A stretch of DNA of 64,000 bases from Butyrivibrio proteoclasticus B316 (GTDB lineage Bacteria; Bacillota; Clostridia; Lachnospirales; Lachnospiraceae), in contig NC_014387.1 of assembly GCF_000145035.1 (NCBI RefSeq), positions 650,441-714,440 of the forward strand. Reading direction: 5' to 3'. The first letter of the stretch is position 1. The number at the start of each line of letters is the position of its first letter. Under the pieces are notes generated by a model. The model worked only from the letters and a program-made list of their open reading frames with translations, was not told the origin of the DNA and searched no databases. Positions 1 to 8,155 of this stretch are shown piece by piece. The position numbers were made by a program, and so were the translations under genes.

Positions 1-525
1 CTTGATGTCCATCTTATGATTGAACATCCTAGAAGGAACATAGAACTTTTCCTAAAAAGACTTAGACCGGGCGACACTGTTTATATCCATCCGGAGGCAG
101 AGTATCATCCATCAACTACTCTTCAGAAGATTACAGATGCCAAGATGCATCCTGGTATAGCAATCAATCCTGGAACTAGTGTTGAAACAATCAAGGAAAT
201 GCTCAGGATTGTTGACAGAGTTCTTGTTATGGCGGTAAATCCTGGAAATGCCAGTCAGGTCTTTTTACCTTATGTAGGTGAAAAAATAGAACAGCTGATA
301 AAACTTCGATCAAAAATGAAGTTTGAATTATATTGGGATGGAGCATGTGGAGCGGAAAGGCTGTTAGAATATGCCCCTCATGGAGTAGACGGCTTTGTTC
401 TTGGTACTACATTGCTGTTTGGAAAAAAGACACCTTATGATGAAATCATATCTTCAGCCAAAAGATTGAATTTTGATTATCTGAAAAATGAGGCAGCTGT
501 CAAATGTGACTCATATATGAGTTAG
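1..525 (+). CDS. ribulose-phosphate 3-epimerase family protein, 5' end outside window
   Basis: The frame is open from base 1 and reads LDVHLMIEHP, the conserved interior of the (beta/alpha)8 ribulose-phosphate 3-epimerase fold, so the true start lies upstream and the ATG at 16 is internal. MAVNPGNASQVF matches the family VNPGxxxQxF loop, and the C-terminal DGFVLGTTLLFG matches the phosphate-binding end. The usual VDGGI strand is WDGACGAERLL here: the acidic residue is kept but the loop differs from housekeeping Rpe. The family interconverts ribulose 5-phosphate and xylulose 5-phosphate. The gene ends 6 bases before a LicD gene, so a sugar-phosphate epimerase serving a surface-polymer precursor is more likely than the pentose-phosphate enzyme. 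That role is inference. Confidence 0.8.
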   Translation, partial: LDVHLMIEHPRRNIELFLKRLRPGDTVYIHPEAEYHPSTTLQKITDAKMHPGIAINPGTSVETIKEMLRIVDRVLVMAVNPGNASQVFLPYVGEKIEQLIKLRSKMKFELYWDGACGAERLLEYAPHGVDGFVLGTTLLFGKKTPYDEIISSAKRLNFDYLKNEAAVKCDSYMS

Positions 526-531
526 AAAATA

Positions 532-2613
532 ATGGATAAAAGTTATCTGGACAATTTGAAGTTTCCGGCATCTTTTTTTGAAGATGAGGTAAGAGAGGGC
601 TTTTTGGTTACCAGTATGATGAAACGCTACTGGGCATCGCAGCTAAAGGTCCTTTCTTTTGTTGTGCAGATTTGTGATAAATATAATTTAAAGTGGTATG
701 CGGAATATGGGACACTGCTTGGAACCGTGCGGCACGGCGGATATATTCCCTGGGATGATGACTTTGACATTTGCATGATGAGAGATGATTGGAACAGGTT
801 TTTTGAGGTTGCTAAAAAAGAGTTGCCTGAAAGTTTTCAGGTATTGACACTTTCTAATAATGAGGAATATGAGGAGCTTATCGGAAGAGTAGTAAACTGC
901 AATGTTATTGACTTTGGGCCTGAACATATGGAGAAATATTATGGCTGTCCATATACTGTTGGAATTGATCTTTTTCCTCTTGATGGAATTTACCCAGACG
1001 AAGATAAGGAAAAAGACAGAGTTGCAAGGACAAGAAAAGTGTTAAAGGCTCTAACACTGGCTGAGCTGGCCGATGTAAATAATCATGAGCTATATCTTTT
1101 GCTAAAAGAAATAGAAAAAGAAAATAAAGTTGTTCTTCCACTAAATGATAAGCTTAAGAATAAACTGAGACTTTTGGCAGAAAGACTTTATTCAGAATGT
1201 GATGTGACGGAATGTGGAAACGTGGCATTGATGCCTTTTTATATTCCCAACAATGATCATATTTTTCCTAGAAAATTATATGAGGATATTGTCGAACTAC
1301 CTTTCGAAAATGTTTATCTTAACGTTAATGCCAGATATGATGAACTGTTAGACCTTGAATATGGAGATTTTTTGCGGGTAAATAAGAGCGGAGGCGTTCA
1401 CGAATATCCGGTCTATTCCGGGCAGGAGAGTATTCTGGCTGAGCATATTGGCCGCAATCCTTACAGGTATACACTTGATGCCAATGAACTCCTTAGGTCT
1501 GTGCAGCGCTATATAATGCGCATGACTAGGACAGTAGATAAAGATACATTACCCAACGCTGAGAGTATGGCAGGCGGAAGCTGTGCAGATAGTGGGGCGG
1601 TAATTAAGAAAAAAGCTGTATTTCTTCCCTGTAAGGCTAAATGGTGGAAAACTATGGAGCCTCTCTGGAAGAAGTATATGGATGATCCTGGCTATGAGGT
1701 TCATGTTCTTTCAATCTTCTATTATGACAGTGATTACAACGGAAATATAGGAGAGAGGCATGATGAGAGGGCTCTTTTCCCTGAGTATGTGCAGGTAGAG
1801 GATTGCGAGAAATTTGACTTTGAGACTATTCACCCTGAGGTTATTGTGACTCAGGTTCCTTATGATGGCTTTAGTACCTTCATGACTGTTCATGAGTTCT
1901 TTTACTCGGGAAATCTTCAGCACTTTACTGACGAACTTATTTATATTCCTTATTTTGAGGCTGATGCCCCTATTGAGAAGGGAGACAAGGCCTGGACAGC
2001 TCTGTCTGTTATGGTTGAGCAGGAAGCAGTTGTTAACGCTGACAAAGTTATAGTCAGCTCAGATGCTATGCGCAGTTTCTATGTGGATAAGATGATAGAA
2101 CTCTGCGGTGACGAGACCAGAATGTACTGGGAGCAGAAGGTGGAGAGCTTTGAGAAAAGTGCAGAAACGGAGGATGATTCAGGCAGAATAAACAATGAAG
2201 ATGACAAATCAGATATGAATGCCTGGAATCAGTTTCTTGGTAAGTATGCTGGGCGTAAAACAATCATATATTATATAACGATTGCATTTCTTTTAAGGGA
2301 TACAGGAAAGAGCATAGGAAAAATAAGAAGAGCTCTTGATACATTTTCTGATTCAGGAGATAAAGTCTGTGCCATAATAGTGCCTCAGGAGCAGATATTA
2401 AATGATCTTGCCAATATAGATGAAGCTCTTTGGAAGCAGTTTACAGACCTTGTAGAAAAAATAAAGACTACGGATAACTGCATTTATGATGAAAAGGGAT
2501 TTTCTCTTGGCTACATGGATAAGTGGAGCGGCTACTACGGTGATGCCTCCCCGCTTGTAAGAAAGTGCGTACAAGCAGGGATTCCGGTGATGATTGAAAA
2601 TATAGATATATAA
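532..2613 (+). CDS. LicD family phosphotransferase with C-terminal CDP-glycerol transferase-like domain
   Basis: The 693-residue protein has a LicD nucleotidyltransferase fold in its first ~300 residues, with WYAEYGTLLGTVRHGG followed by PWDDDFDICMMRDDW, the acidic metal-binding motif. LicD enzymes transfer phosphocholine or related phospho-substituents from CDP carriers to surface glycans. Residues ~355-693 are a second globular region (begins KKKAVFLPCKAKWWKTMEPL) that resembles the N-terminal part of CDP-glycerol glycerophosphotransferases, as in other Lachnospiraceae LicD proteins. No signal peptide or membrane segment is visible, so it probably acts on the cytoplasmic face. It lies 6 bases after the epimerase and is the last gene before a strand switch. 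The donor substrate cannot be read from the sequence. Confidence 0.8.
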   Translation: MDKSYLDNLKFPASFFEDEVREGFLVTSMMKRYWASQLKVLSFVVQICDKYNLKWYAEYGTLLGTVRHGGYIPWDDDFDICMMRDDWNRFFEVAKKELPESFQVLTLSNNEEYEELIGRVVNCNVIDFGPEHMEKYYGCPYTVGIDLFPLDGIYPDEDKEKDRVARTRKVLKALTLAELADVNNHELYLLLKEIEKENKVVLPLNDKLKNKLRLLAERLYSECDVTECGNVALMPFYIPNNDHIFPRKLYEDIVELPFENVYLNVNARYDELLDLEYGDFLRVNKSGGVHEYPVYSGQESILAEHIGRNPYRYTLDANELLRSVQRYIMRMTRTVDKDTLPNAESMAGGSCADSGAVIKKKAVFLPCKAKWWKTMEPLWKKYMDDPGYEVHVLSIFYYDSDYNGNIGERHDERALFPEYVQVEDCEKFDFETIHPEVIVTQVPYDGFSTFMTVHEFFYSGNLQHFTDELIYIPYFEADAPIEKGDKAWTALSVMVEQEAVVNADKVIVSSDAMRSFYVDKMIELCGDETRMYWEQKVESFEKSAETEDDSGRINNEDDKSDMNAWNQFLGKYAGRKTIIYYITIAFLLRDTGKSIGKIRRALDTFSDSGDKVCAIIVPQEQILNDLANIDEALWKQFTDLVEKIKTTDNCIYDEKGFSLGYMDKWSGYYGDASPLVRKCVQAGIPVMIENIDI

Positions 2614-2640
2614 AATTGCGAAGATAATAAAGCCTGTGAG

Positions 2641-2653
2641 CAATTCGTATATC
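2641..2653 (+). repeat. gene-end motif CAATTCGTATATC, copy 1
   Basis: This 13-base motif lies 27 bases past the stop of the LicD gene, in the gap between two convergent genes. The core AATTCGTATATC recurs at 11904-11915 and 47802-47813, each time shortly after a plus-strand stop codon. No hairpin accompanies it and its function is unknown. Confidence 0.5.
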
Positions 2654-2665
2654 GTATCTATTAGA

Positions 2666-3763
2666 TTAATATAATTTTAGATTCATGAATTCTTCAAAAC
2701 GTGGAAGCTTGAAGGATAAGTAACCATGCTGCTTACCATCAACAACTCCGCTATCTATTAGTCTCGTTCTATAAGTTGTAAAAGTATTGGATGTCATGGC
2801 AGCAGCTTTTCTGATGTCTTCTACCTTTATCAGAGCAGAATCAAGATTGGTATGTAATTTCTTCATAGCCCACAGGACCTTTTTGTCACTTTCAGACAGT
2901 TCATCCCATATCTTGTCGTAGGACAATTCTGATAAGGATTCATCTAACTCGCTGTCAAGATGCTTCATGTCAACATCATCAGGTTTACTCCCTCGGCAGA
3001 TCTCGTTCCAATAATGATAACCAAGTGCCTGAAATGCAAGAGAATATCCCTTTGTTTTAAAAGCGAGTTGCTCAGCTCTTTCACGACTTACTTCAAGAGT
3101 TTTCTGGTAGTCATTGCATATGGCAGTAACATTGAGGGCTTCAAGTTCTGTAACCTTAGCTCTGTACAAGAAGGTAAGGGATTTCTGGTTTTTGATAGCT
3201 TTGATGTTTTCTTTTAGTCCAGTCATTAAAAGGTAAATATCGTAGTCCATTCCGGCATAGGATGAAAGAGCATGAGAAAACTTGGCTACATCCTTACTGT
3301 ATGTTATTTCATCGATTGTAATTAGCAATTTCTTTTTAGCTTTTTTTAGTACATCGAGCATCATTTTTAGAGCATCCTCTTCGTTGGAAGCTATAAGACT
3401 TGCTCTTTCTATACTGACGCCTATCCCTAAAACTGAGAAATCCAGCTTTGCCTTCACAAACATTGTTTTTAACTGTGGAATCAGGTACAGATTACGTGCA
3501 AGAGAATCTAATAGATTGCTCTCAGGATTCAAATCTACTGTGATCCAGTCATCCTGCTCGCCGATTTTGTTGCGAATGTCGCCTAACATTACGGTCTTAC
3601 CGGATCCTCTGACCCCGGTTATAAACATTCCGCGATAGGTTGGAATGTCGCGAATGAAGTTATTGATTATCTCATTTGTGATAAGAGTTCGCTCTATGAA
3701 CTGTGGTGGAATATAGCTAAATTGCAATGTGTATGGATTTTTAATCTCAACAAATTTGCTCAT
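2666..3763 (-). CDS. AAA-type ATP-binding protein with C-terminal winged helix
   Basis: This 365-residue protein has a Walker A motif GVRGSGKTVML near residue 50 and a Walker B strand LLITIDEI near residue 150. The C-terminal part (around DIRKAAAMTSNTFTTYRTRL) looks like a winged helix-turn-helix. This matches the archaeal-type/STAND-like ATPases common in Lachnospiraceae, whose role is mostly unknown. It is the only minus-strand gene in the first 21 kb and is convergent with the LicD gene. The start is supported by a GAGG site 8 bases upstream and a TATAAT box at 3790-3795 on the minus strand. It has no evident link to glycan synthesis and could be an accessory insertion or a regulator. Confidence is high for the fold and low for the role. 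Confidence 0.8.
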   Translation of the reverse strand: MSKFVEIKNPYTLQFSYIPPQFIERTLITNEIINNFIRDIPTYRGMFITGVRGSGKTVMLGDIRNKIGEQDDWITVDLNPESNLLDSLARNLYLIPQLKTMFVKAKLDFSVLGIGVSIERASLIASNEEDALKMMLDVLKKAKKKLLITIDEITYSKDVAKFSHALSSYAGMDYDIYLLMTGLKENIKAIKNQKSLTFLYRAKVTELEALNVTAICNDYQKTLEVSRERAEQLAFKTKGYSLAFQALGYHYWNEICRGSKPDDVDMKHLDSELDESLSELSYDKIWDELSESDKKVLWAMKKLHTNLDSALIKVEDIRKAAAMTSNTFTTYRTRLIDSGVVDGKQHGYLSFKLPRFEEFMNLKLY

Positions 3764-3789
3764 TATTACAACCTCATCTTTTTATAAGT

Positions 3790-3795
3790 ATTATA
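3790..3795 (-). promoter_or_regulatory. -10 box of the ATPase gene
   Basis: TATAAT on the minus strand lies 27 bases upstream of the ATPase start codon. No good -35 box is found at 16-18 bases. That position falls inside the CACAAT repeats, which suggests a promoter that depends on, or is controlled by, a protein bound there. Confidence 0.5.
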
Positions 3796-3801
3796 CAATA
3801 T

Positions 3802-3900
3802 CCTTTCACAATCTTCCACAATTCCCCACAATTAAAAAAACCTTTCACAATCCTCCACAATTCTCCACAATTAAAAATTTCTTCCACAATTCTCCACAAT
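3802..3900. repeat. 39-bp tandem repeat built of 10-bp CACAAT iterons
   Basis: Eight CACAAT cores begin at 3807, 3817, 3827, 3846, 3856, 3866, 3885 and 3895. They form groups of 3, 3 and 2. Spacing within a group is exactly 10 bp and the groups repeat every 39 bp. The longer unit is CCTTTCACAATCYTCCACAA followed by a second CCACAATT and an A-rich tract. On the minus strand the motif reads AATTGTGGA. The block sits directly upstream of the ATPase -10 box and 30 bp before the divergent promoter at 3930. It looks like a phased operator array. Confidence 0.8.
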
Positions 3901-3929
3901 TGAAGGAATTACTCCCAATAATACAGATG

Positions 3930-3958
3930 TTGAGAAGTTGGAGCGCTTGTTTTATAAT
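3930..3958 (+). promoter_or_regulatory. sigma-A type promoter of the main glycan operon
   Basis: TTGAGA at 3930-3935 and TATAAT at 3953-3958 are separated by 17 bases. Transcription would begin near 3965, giving a leader of about 55 bases before the radical SAM gene at 4022. No other promoter this good was seen in the following 17 kb of plus-strand genes. Confidence 0.65.
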
Positions 3959-4021
3959 GGAGGCGGATGTGCGCGCATGGCGTGTGCGCGTAAGTTTATG
4001 GAAATGTAATGGAGAATAGCA

Positions 4022-5119
4022 ATGCCCAAGAAGTTAAATGGAACAGTTATCGTCACTTACAGATGTAATGCCCGCTGCAATATGTGCAACAGATATAAGG
4101 CACCATCTGACCCTAAGGACGAGATTTCAATAGAGACGATCAAGAAGCTTCCACCAATGTATTTTACAAATATTACTGGCGGAGAGCCATTTATCCGTGA
4201 GGATATCAAGGATATCGTAAGAGAACTCAGGAAAAAGAGTGATAGGATCGTTATTTCTACAAACGGTTTTTTTACAGATAAGATAATCGATCTGTGCAAG
4301 GAATTCCCTGATGTTGGTATCAGAATATCAATCGAGGGCCTTGAGCAGACTAATAATGAGATAAGAGGCCTTCCGGATGGCTTTAACAGAGGATACACAA
4401 CTCTTAAAAAGCTCCGCGAAATGGGACTTAAGGATGTAGGCTTTGGTATGACGGTTCAGGATAGGAACGCACCTGATCTGTGTGAGCTTTATAAGCTTTC
4501 TGACGAGCTTGATATGGAGTTTGCTACAGCTTCACTTCACAACAGCTTTTATTTCGTTGAAGCCAAGAATATCATCCACGACAGACCGATGGTGGCAGAG
4601 CACTTTGAGGAACTTATCAACATGCTCCTTAAGTCAAAGAGCCCCAAGAAGTGGTTCAGGGCATATTTTAATCACGGACTTATCAACTATATCTATGGCC
4701 AGAAGAGACTTCTTCCATGTGATATGAGTTTCGATACTTTCTTTATTGATCCTTACGGAGATGTTATGCCATGTAACGGAACCAAGGATAAAGAGGTAAT
4801 GGGTAATCTTAATAATCAGAGCTGGGATGAGCTGTGGAATTCAGAACAGGCTGACAGAGTCAGAAGCGTAGTCAGACACTGTGACAGGGATTGTTGGATG
4901 ATTGGTTCTGTTTCTCCTGCAATGCACAAGTATATCTGGGTTCCTGCCTGGTGGGTTATCCGCCACAAATTCAAGGCTCTTTTCATGAAGAAGCCTTACT
5001 CTATGTATGAGAACAAGATAGTAAGAGACCTTCGCGATGGCAAGGTTACCAAGGAAGAATTGGATAAGTGCAGCACCTGCGATATGTGTGCTGTCGCTAA
5101 TGATGGACTTAAGAAGTGA
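4022..5119 (+). CDS. radical SAM/SPASM domain protein
   Basis: This 365-residue protein carries the CxxxCxxC cluster motif CNARCNMC at residues ~15-22, which binds the 4Fe-4S cluster that cleaves S-adenosylmethionine. ITGGEPF, the GGE motif for SAM binding, follows at about residue 50. The C-terminal half has more cysteines (CDMSFDTFF, GDVMPCNGT, CDRDCW, CSTCDMC) typical of a SPASM region holding auxiliary clusters. Such enzymes modify peptides, and related ones occur in surface-glycan clusters where the substrate is usually unproven. It is the first gene after the 3930 promoter and its stop overlaps the next start, so it belongs to the glycan operon. A sugar or lipid-linked intermediate as substrate is inference. 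Confidence 0.85.
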   Translation: MPKKLNGTVIVTYRCNARCNMCNRYKAPSDPKDEISIETIKKLPPMYFTNITGGEPFIREDIKDIVRELRKKSDRIVISTNGFFTDKIIDLCKEFPDVGIRISIEGLEQTNNEIRGLPDGFNRGYTTLKKLREMGLKDVGFGMTVQDRNAPDLCELYKLSDELDMEFATASLHNSFYFVEAKNIIHDRPMVAEHFEELINMLLKSKSPKKWFRAYFNHGLINYIYGQKRLLPCDMSFDTFFIDPYGDVMPCNGTKDKEVMGNLNNQSWDELWNSEQADRVRSVVRHCDRDCWMIGSVSPAMHKYIWVPAWWVIRHKFKALFMKKPYSMYENKIVRDLRDGKVTKEELDKCSTCDMCAVANDGLKK

Positions 5120-6537
5120 TGGGCATGGGAAGACGTTTTTCCAAGAAAAAATTATTTGTACTTGATGAGCTGGCACTGGTGCTGGCTTTCTTTACTGCGC
5201 TCATCGTCAGATATACCAGAATGTTCAGTATCTGGACTACTTTTTATGATGGCTTATATGTATCGCTTCTTGTATTTATTGTGCTTGTCCAGGCTATTAT
5301 TTTCATGGGGTACGATGCAAGACGTGCTTCAATCATGGCTCAGGACAAGGTCCAGAATGTTTTTTCCGTGATCAAGGGAAGAATATTATTGTTTATAGCG
5401 ATCATCATCTATCTTTATGTTATCCAGCAGGCTACTAACTCATCAAGGTTTGTTATTCCTGCTATCGTAGTTATTGACGCAGTTTACGAGTTTGTTTTCA
5501 GAATGCTCCTAAAAAGGCATTACATTAATAAATATGGAGATGGATCGGAAAAGGTTCTTGAGATCAGGGCTCCATATCCTGAGGAGAGCAGGATCATAGA
5601 ACTTATTGCAGATGGCAAGACAAAGAAAGCTCTTATTTATCCACAGGGAGCGGATGAAACTAAGACTAACATGATCATTGAAATTCTGGAAAAAAACGGC
5701 ATTCACCCTTATGTGGCACTTGATAGTCTGGGATACATGGTCAGAAGTGGAATTGTAAGTGATATTAATGATCACGCTTCGATTCCTGTGGCTGTTCGAA
5801 GTGAGCATTGTGATCTTTTTGGAATTCACTATGCTGTGGCAAGAACCGAGGAAGCTGTTCTTCATGTAATTCGCCATATCCATGAGCTTTCTGGAGAGTA
5901 TATCTGTTTTTCAAATGTACATACTTCTGTTATGGGTAAAGAGAATCAGGATTATAGAAGAGTTTTGAATGCTTCTGCTTTTACTTTTCCTGATGGAAAT
6001 CCTATTGCACAGTTTCAACAGAAGATGGGCTTTGAGTTATCTGAGAGAGTTGCAGGTCCTGATTTCATGGATCATATGTTCAAGAATACTGCAGATGGCC
6101 GAATTTCACATTATTTTTACGGCGCATCACAGGAAACTCTTGATGCACTTAAGGAAAATCTTCTTGCGAAATATCCTGATATTAATATAAAAGGTATGTA
6201 TTCTCCGCCATTTAGAGCTCTTTCACCTGAAGAGGATAAGGCCAATGTTGATATGATAAATGCTGCAAATGCGGATATTGTGTGGATTGGTCTTGGAGCA
6301 CCCAAGCAGGAGAAGTGGATGCGTGATCATAAGGGACAGATCCACGGCGTGATGATGGGGGTTGGAGCAGGTTTTGATTTCCATGCAGGTACGATCAGAA
6401 GAGCTCCAAAGTGGATCCAGAATATCGGTTTTGAATGGCTTTACAGATTGTTCCAGGATCCTGGGCGTCTTGTGAAAAGATATTTTGTAACTAATGTTAA
6501 GTACATGTATTATATGTTGCTCGAGAAATTTAGATAA
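5116..6537 (+). CDS. WecG/TagA/CpsF glycosyltransferase fused to a polytopic membrane domain
   Basis: The start is GTG at 5116 or ATG at 5119, overlapping the previous stop. Residues ~10-140 contain four hydrophobic segments resembling the N-terminal half of WbaP/WcaJ-type sugar transferases. A nucleotide-binding-like middle region follows. Residues ~235-473 form a WecG/TagA domain with GAPKQEKWM and a FTFPDGNP segment, which transfers N-acetylmannosamine-type sugars to undecaprenyl-linked acceptors. Normal TagA proteins are about 240 residues and soluble, so this is a chimera in which a membrane module usually joined to a phosphoglycosyltransferase carries a TagA domain. It probably adds the second sugar at the membrane. 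Confidence 0.8.
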   Translation: MMGMGRRFSKKKLFVLDELALVLAFFTALIVRYTRMFSIWTTFYDGLYVSLLVFIVLVQAIIFMGYDARRASIMAQDKVQNVFSVIKGRILLFIAIIIYLYVIQQATNSSRFVIPAIVVIDAVYEFVFRMLLKRHYINKYGDGSEKVLEIRAPYPEESRIIELIADGKTKKALIYPQGADETKTNMIIEILEKNGIHPYVALDSLGYMVRSGIVSDINDHASIPVAVRSEHCDLFGIHYAVARTEEAVLHVIRHIHELSGEYICFSNVHTSVMGKENQDYRRVLNASAFTFPDGNPIAQFQQKMGFELSERVAGPDFMDHMFKNTADGRISHYFYGASQETLDALKENLLAKYPDINIKGMYSPPFRALSPEEDKANVDMINAANADIVWIGLGAPKQEKWMRDHKGQIHGVMMGVGAGFDFHAGTIRRAPKWIQNIGFEWLYRLFQDPGRLVKRYFVTNVKYMYYMLLEKFR

Positions 6538-6587
6538 AAGACTTATGCAGTCGACAGCAGATATTAAGTGTTTGGTTGGGGATGGAA

Positions 6588-6680
6588 ATGAATATGGAAC
6601 GAACTGGATTATCCGGGAGATTCATTGATAACAGACAGCAGATAGGAGAAGGCATATACCTTCTCTATTTGCTATTATGA
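6588..6680 (+). CDS. short ORF, probable detached N-terminus of the following membrane protein
   Basis: A 30-codon frame (ATGs at 6582, 6588 and 6594) has a GGGG site 6 bases before 6588. It encodes a hydrophilic start and the beginning of a membrane helix (QQIGEGIYLLYLLL). Its TGA overlaps the ATG of the next ORF as ATGA at 6677-6680. It could be a leader peptide coupled to the next gene. More likely it is the N-terminus of that gene, separated by a one-base frameshift, because together they give a complete first membrane span. Confidence 0.4.
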   Translation: MNMERTGLSGRFIDNRQQIGEGIYLLYLLL

Positions 6681-8155
6681 TAGGTGCCAGAGCGGCAGGA
6701 TTATACGAGGGGATGACCGTATATAATATTTCGCTGCTTCTGGGACTTTTTCTTTTTGCTCTTAAGATGGTTGTTACTAAGTATAGCCTTAAAGAGTATG
6801 CAATATGTGCAGCATTTCTTCTGCTTTCTGGAATCGTTTATGCAAAGACCGGTGAAAAAGGGCTTCTGGTGTGCTTTACAATGATGCTTGGAATGAAAGG
6901 TGTCAGCGTAATGAAGGTTATTAAGACCGGCATCATCGTGGCAGGTGTTATTGTCCTCACCAGAGTATTTACCGGAACTTTCGGATTTGTTAATGGCATT
7001 TATTATCCGCAGGAAAGAGAAGGCGTCGGCCTGATGTTCAGGGAATCTCTCGGTTACGCCCATCCCAATACTCTCCATATGAACGTTTTGATGCTGACTA
7101 TGCTGTGTATGTATTTTGTGAGTAAAGCTCTTAAGGGAGATAAGATAAGACTGCTTATATATTCAGTTCTGGCGCTTTTGTTTAATCTCTATATTTTTCA
7201 GTTCTCGGGGAGCAGAACAGGACTGCTTGGCTCTATAGCCTTTTTGATTGTTAATTACTGGTTTTCTTCACTAGACAGACCGAGGCTTTTTGAAAAGATT
7301 GTTTGCTATGCTTCATATCCTATTGTCTGCCTCATGGCAATAGTAATGCCGGAGCTCTTATACAGAGTTCTTCCTTATGAAACATTTGACCTGATAGATA
7401 GGACTTTTTTTACTACAAGATTTTCTATCGCAAGATATTTCTGGGAGAATAATTCAGTTTCTCTATTTGGCATTAGGCTGAATAATCCTCATCATCTTAT
7501 GAAGACTTATGGACTTGATATGGCCCATCTGTATCTCTTTTTACAGCTGGGAATTGTGGCATTTTTGGTCATAAGTGCTCTTACCATGTGGTTTATCCAC
7601 AATAGCCTTAAGGCAGGCCACATGCAGGAACTTGCAGTACTTATGGGGATGCTTTTTATAGGTATATGGGAGCCTCTTTTATATAATCTTGGTTTTAAGA
7701 ATTTTGTTTATGTATTTATGGGCTCGATGATGCTTAACAGTTTTCAGTTAGAACTTTTTTCGGTTAAGATATCTAGCCTTACTGCCAAAAAGCTTGGAAG
7801 AATTGTTTCAATTGGCGTCATAGCAGGTATTTGCGGAATGATGCTCTTTTATCTTTGCACAAATGAGCCATCTGCACTATATGGAAACAGAGAGGCGGAT
7901 GAGACCGGAAAGAGCCTTGGTATGGAGGCCGTTTATCTGACTGGCGAGGAGGTATCAGATCTTCAGAGTAAAGGTGATATTTTCATCGGTTATGTTGATG
8001 ACAAAACGCCTATGTATCAGTATGACAGCCACATTGCAGGAATGGAATACGAAAGACGAGGATTATCTGTTGCAGTATACTTGGCAATGTTTATAATTAT
8101 GGTACAATGTTTATTTGAAAAAAGAAAAATTAGTAACAGGAATGGGGAAAAATGA
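6677..8155 (+). CDS. O-antigen ligase/polymerase-like membrane protein
   Basis: The 492-residue polytopic protein has about ten hydrophobic segments and a large loop around residues 115-140 containing YAHPNTLHMNVLML, similar to the catalytic loops of O-antigen ligase and Wzy polymerases. FQFSGSRTGLLG at about residue 180 is a second family hallmark. Such proteins polymerise or transfer lipid-linked repeat units on the outer face of the membrane. The ORF begins abruptly within a membrane helix (MIGARAAGLYEG). A short ORF ending ATGA directly upstream supplies the missing first helix, so the true gene may start at 6588 and be frameshifted near 6674. Its end overlaps the next gene by ATGA. Confidence 0.75.
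   Translation: MIGARAAGLYEGMTVYNISLLLGLFLFALKMVVTKYSLKEYAICAAFLLLSGIVYAKTGEKGLLVCFTMMLGMKGVSVMKVIKTGIIVAGVIVLTRVFTGTFGFVNGIYYPQEREGVGLMFRESLGYAHPNTLHMNVLMLTMLCMYFVSKALKGDKIRLLIYSVLALLFNLYIFQFSGSRTGLLGSIAFLIVNYWFSSLDRPRLFEKIVCYASYPIVCLMAIVMPELLYRVLPYETFDLIDRTFFTTRFSIARYFWENNSVSLFGIRLNNPHHLMKTYGLDMAHLYLFLQLGIVAFLVISALTMWFIHNSLKAGHMQELAVLMGMLFIGIWEPLLYNLGFKNFVYVFMGSMMLNSFQLELFSVKISSLTAKKLGRIVSIGVIAGICGMMLFYLCTNEPSALYGNREADETGKSLGMEAVYLTGEEVSDLQSKGDIFIGYVDDKTPMYQYDSHIAGMEYERRGLSVAVYLAMFIIMVQCLFEKRKISNRNGEK

Noticed and set aside
3802..3900. CRISPR array or replication origin suggested by the CACAAT repeats
   Set aside because: There are no unique spacers of regular length and no cas genes. The repeats are not the DnaA box TTATCCACA, and no dnaA or dnaN lies nearby.
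3729..4019. 96-codon plus-strand ORF across the repeats
   Set aside because: Its sequence is a translation of the CACAAT repeats, it overlaps the ATPase start on the other strand, and it has no ribosome site or recognisable domain.
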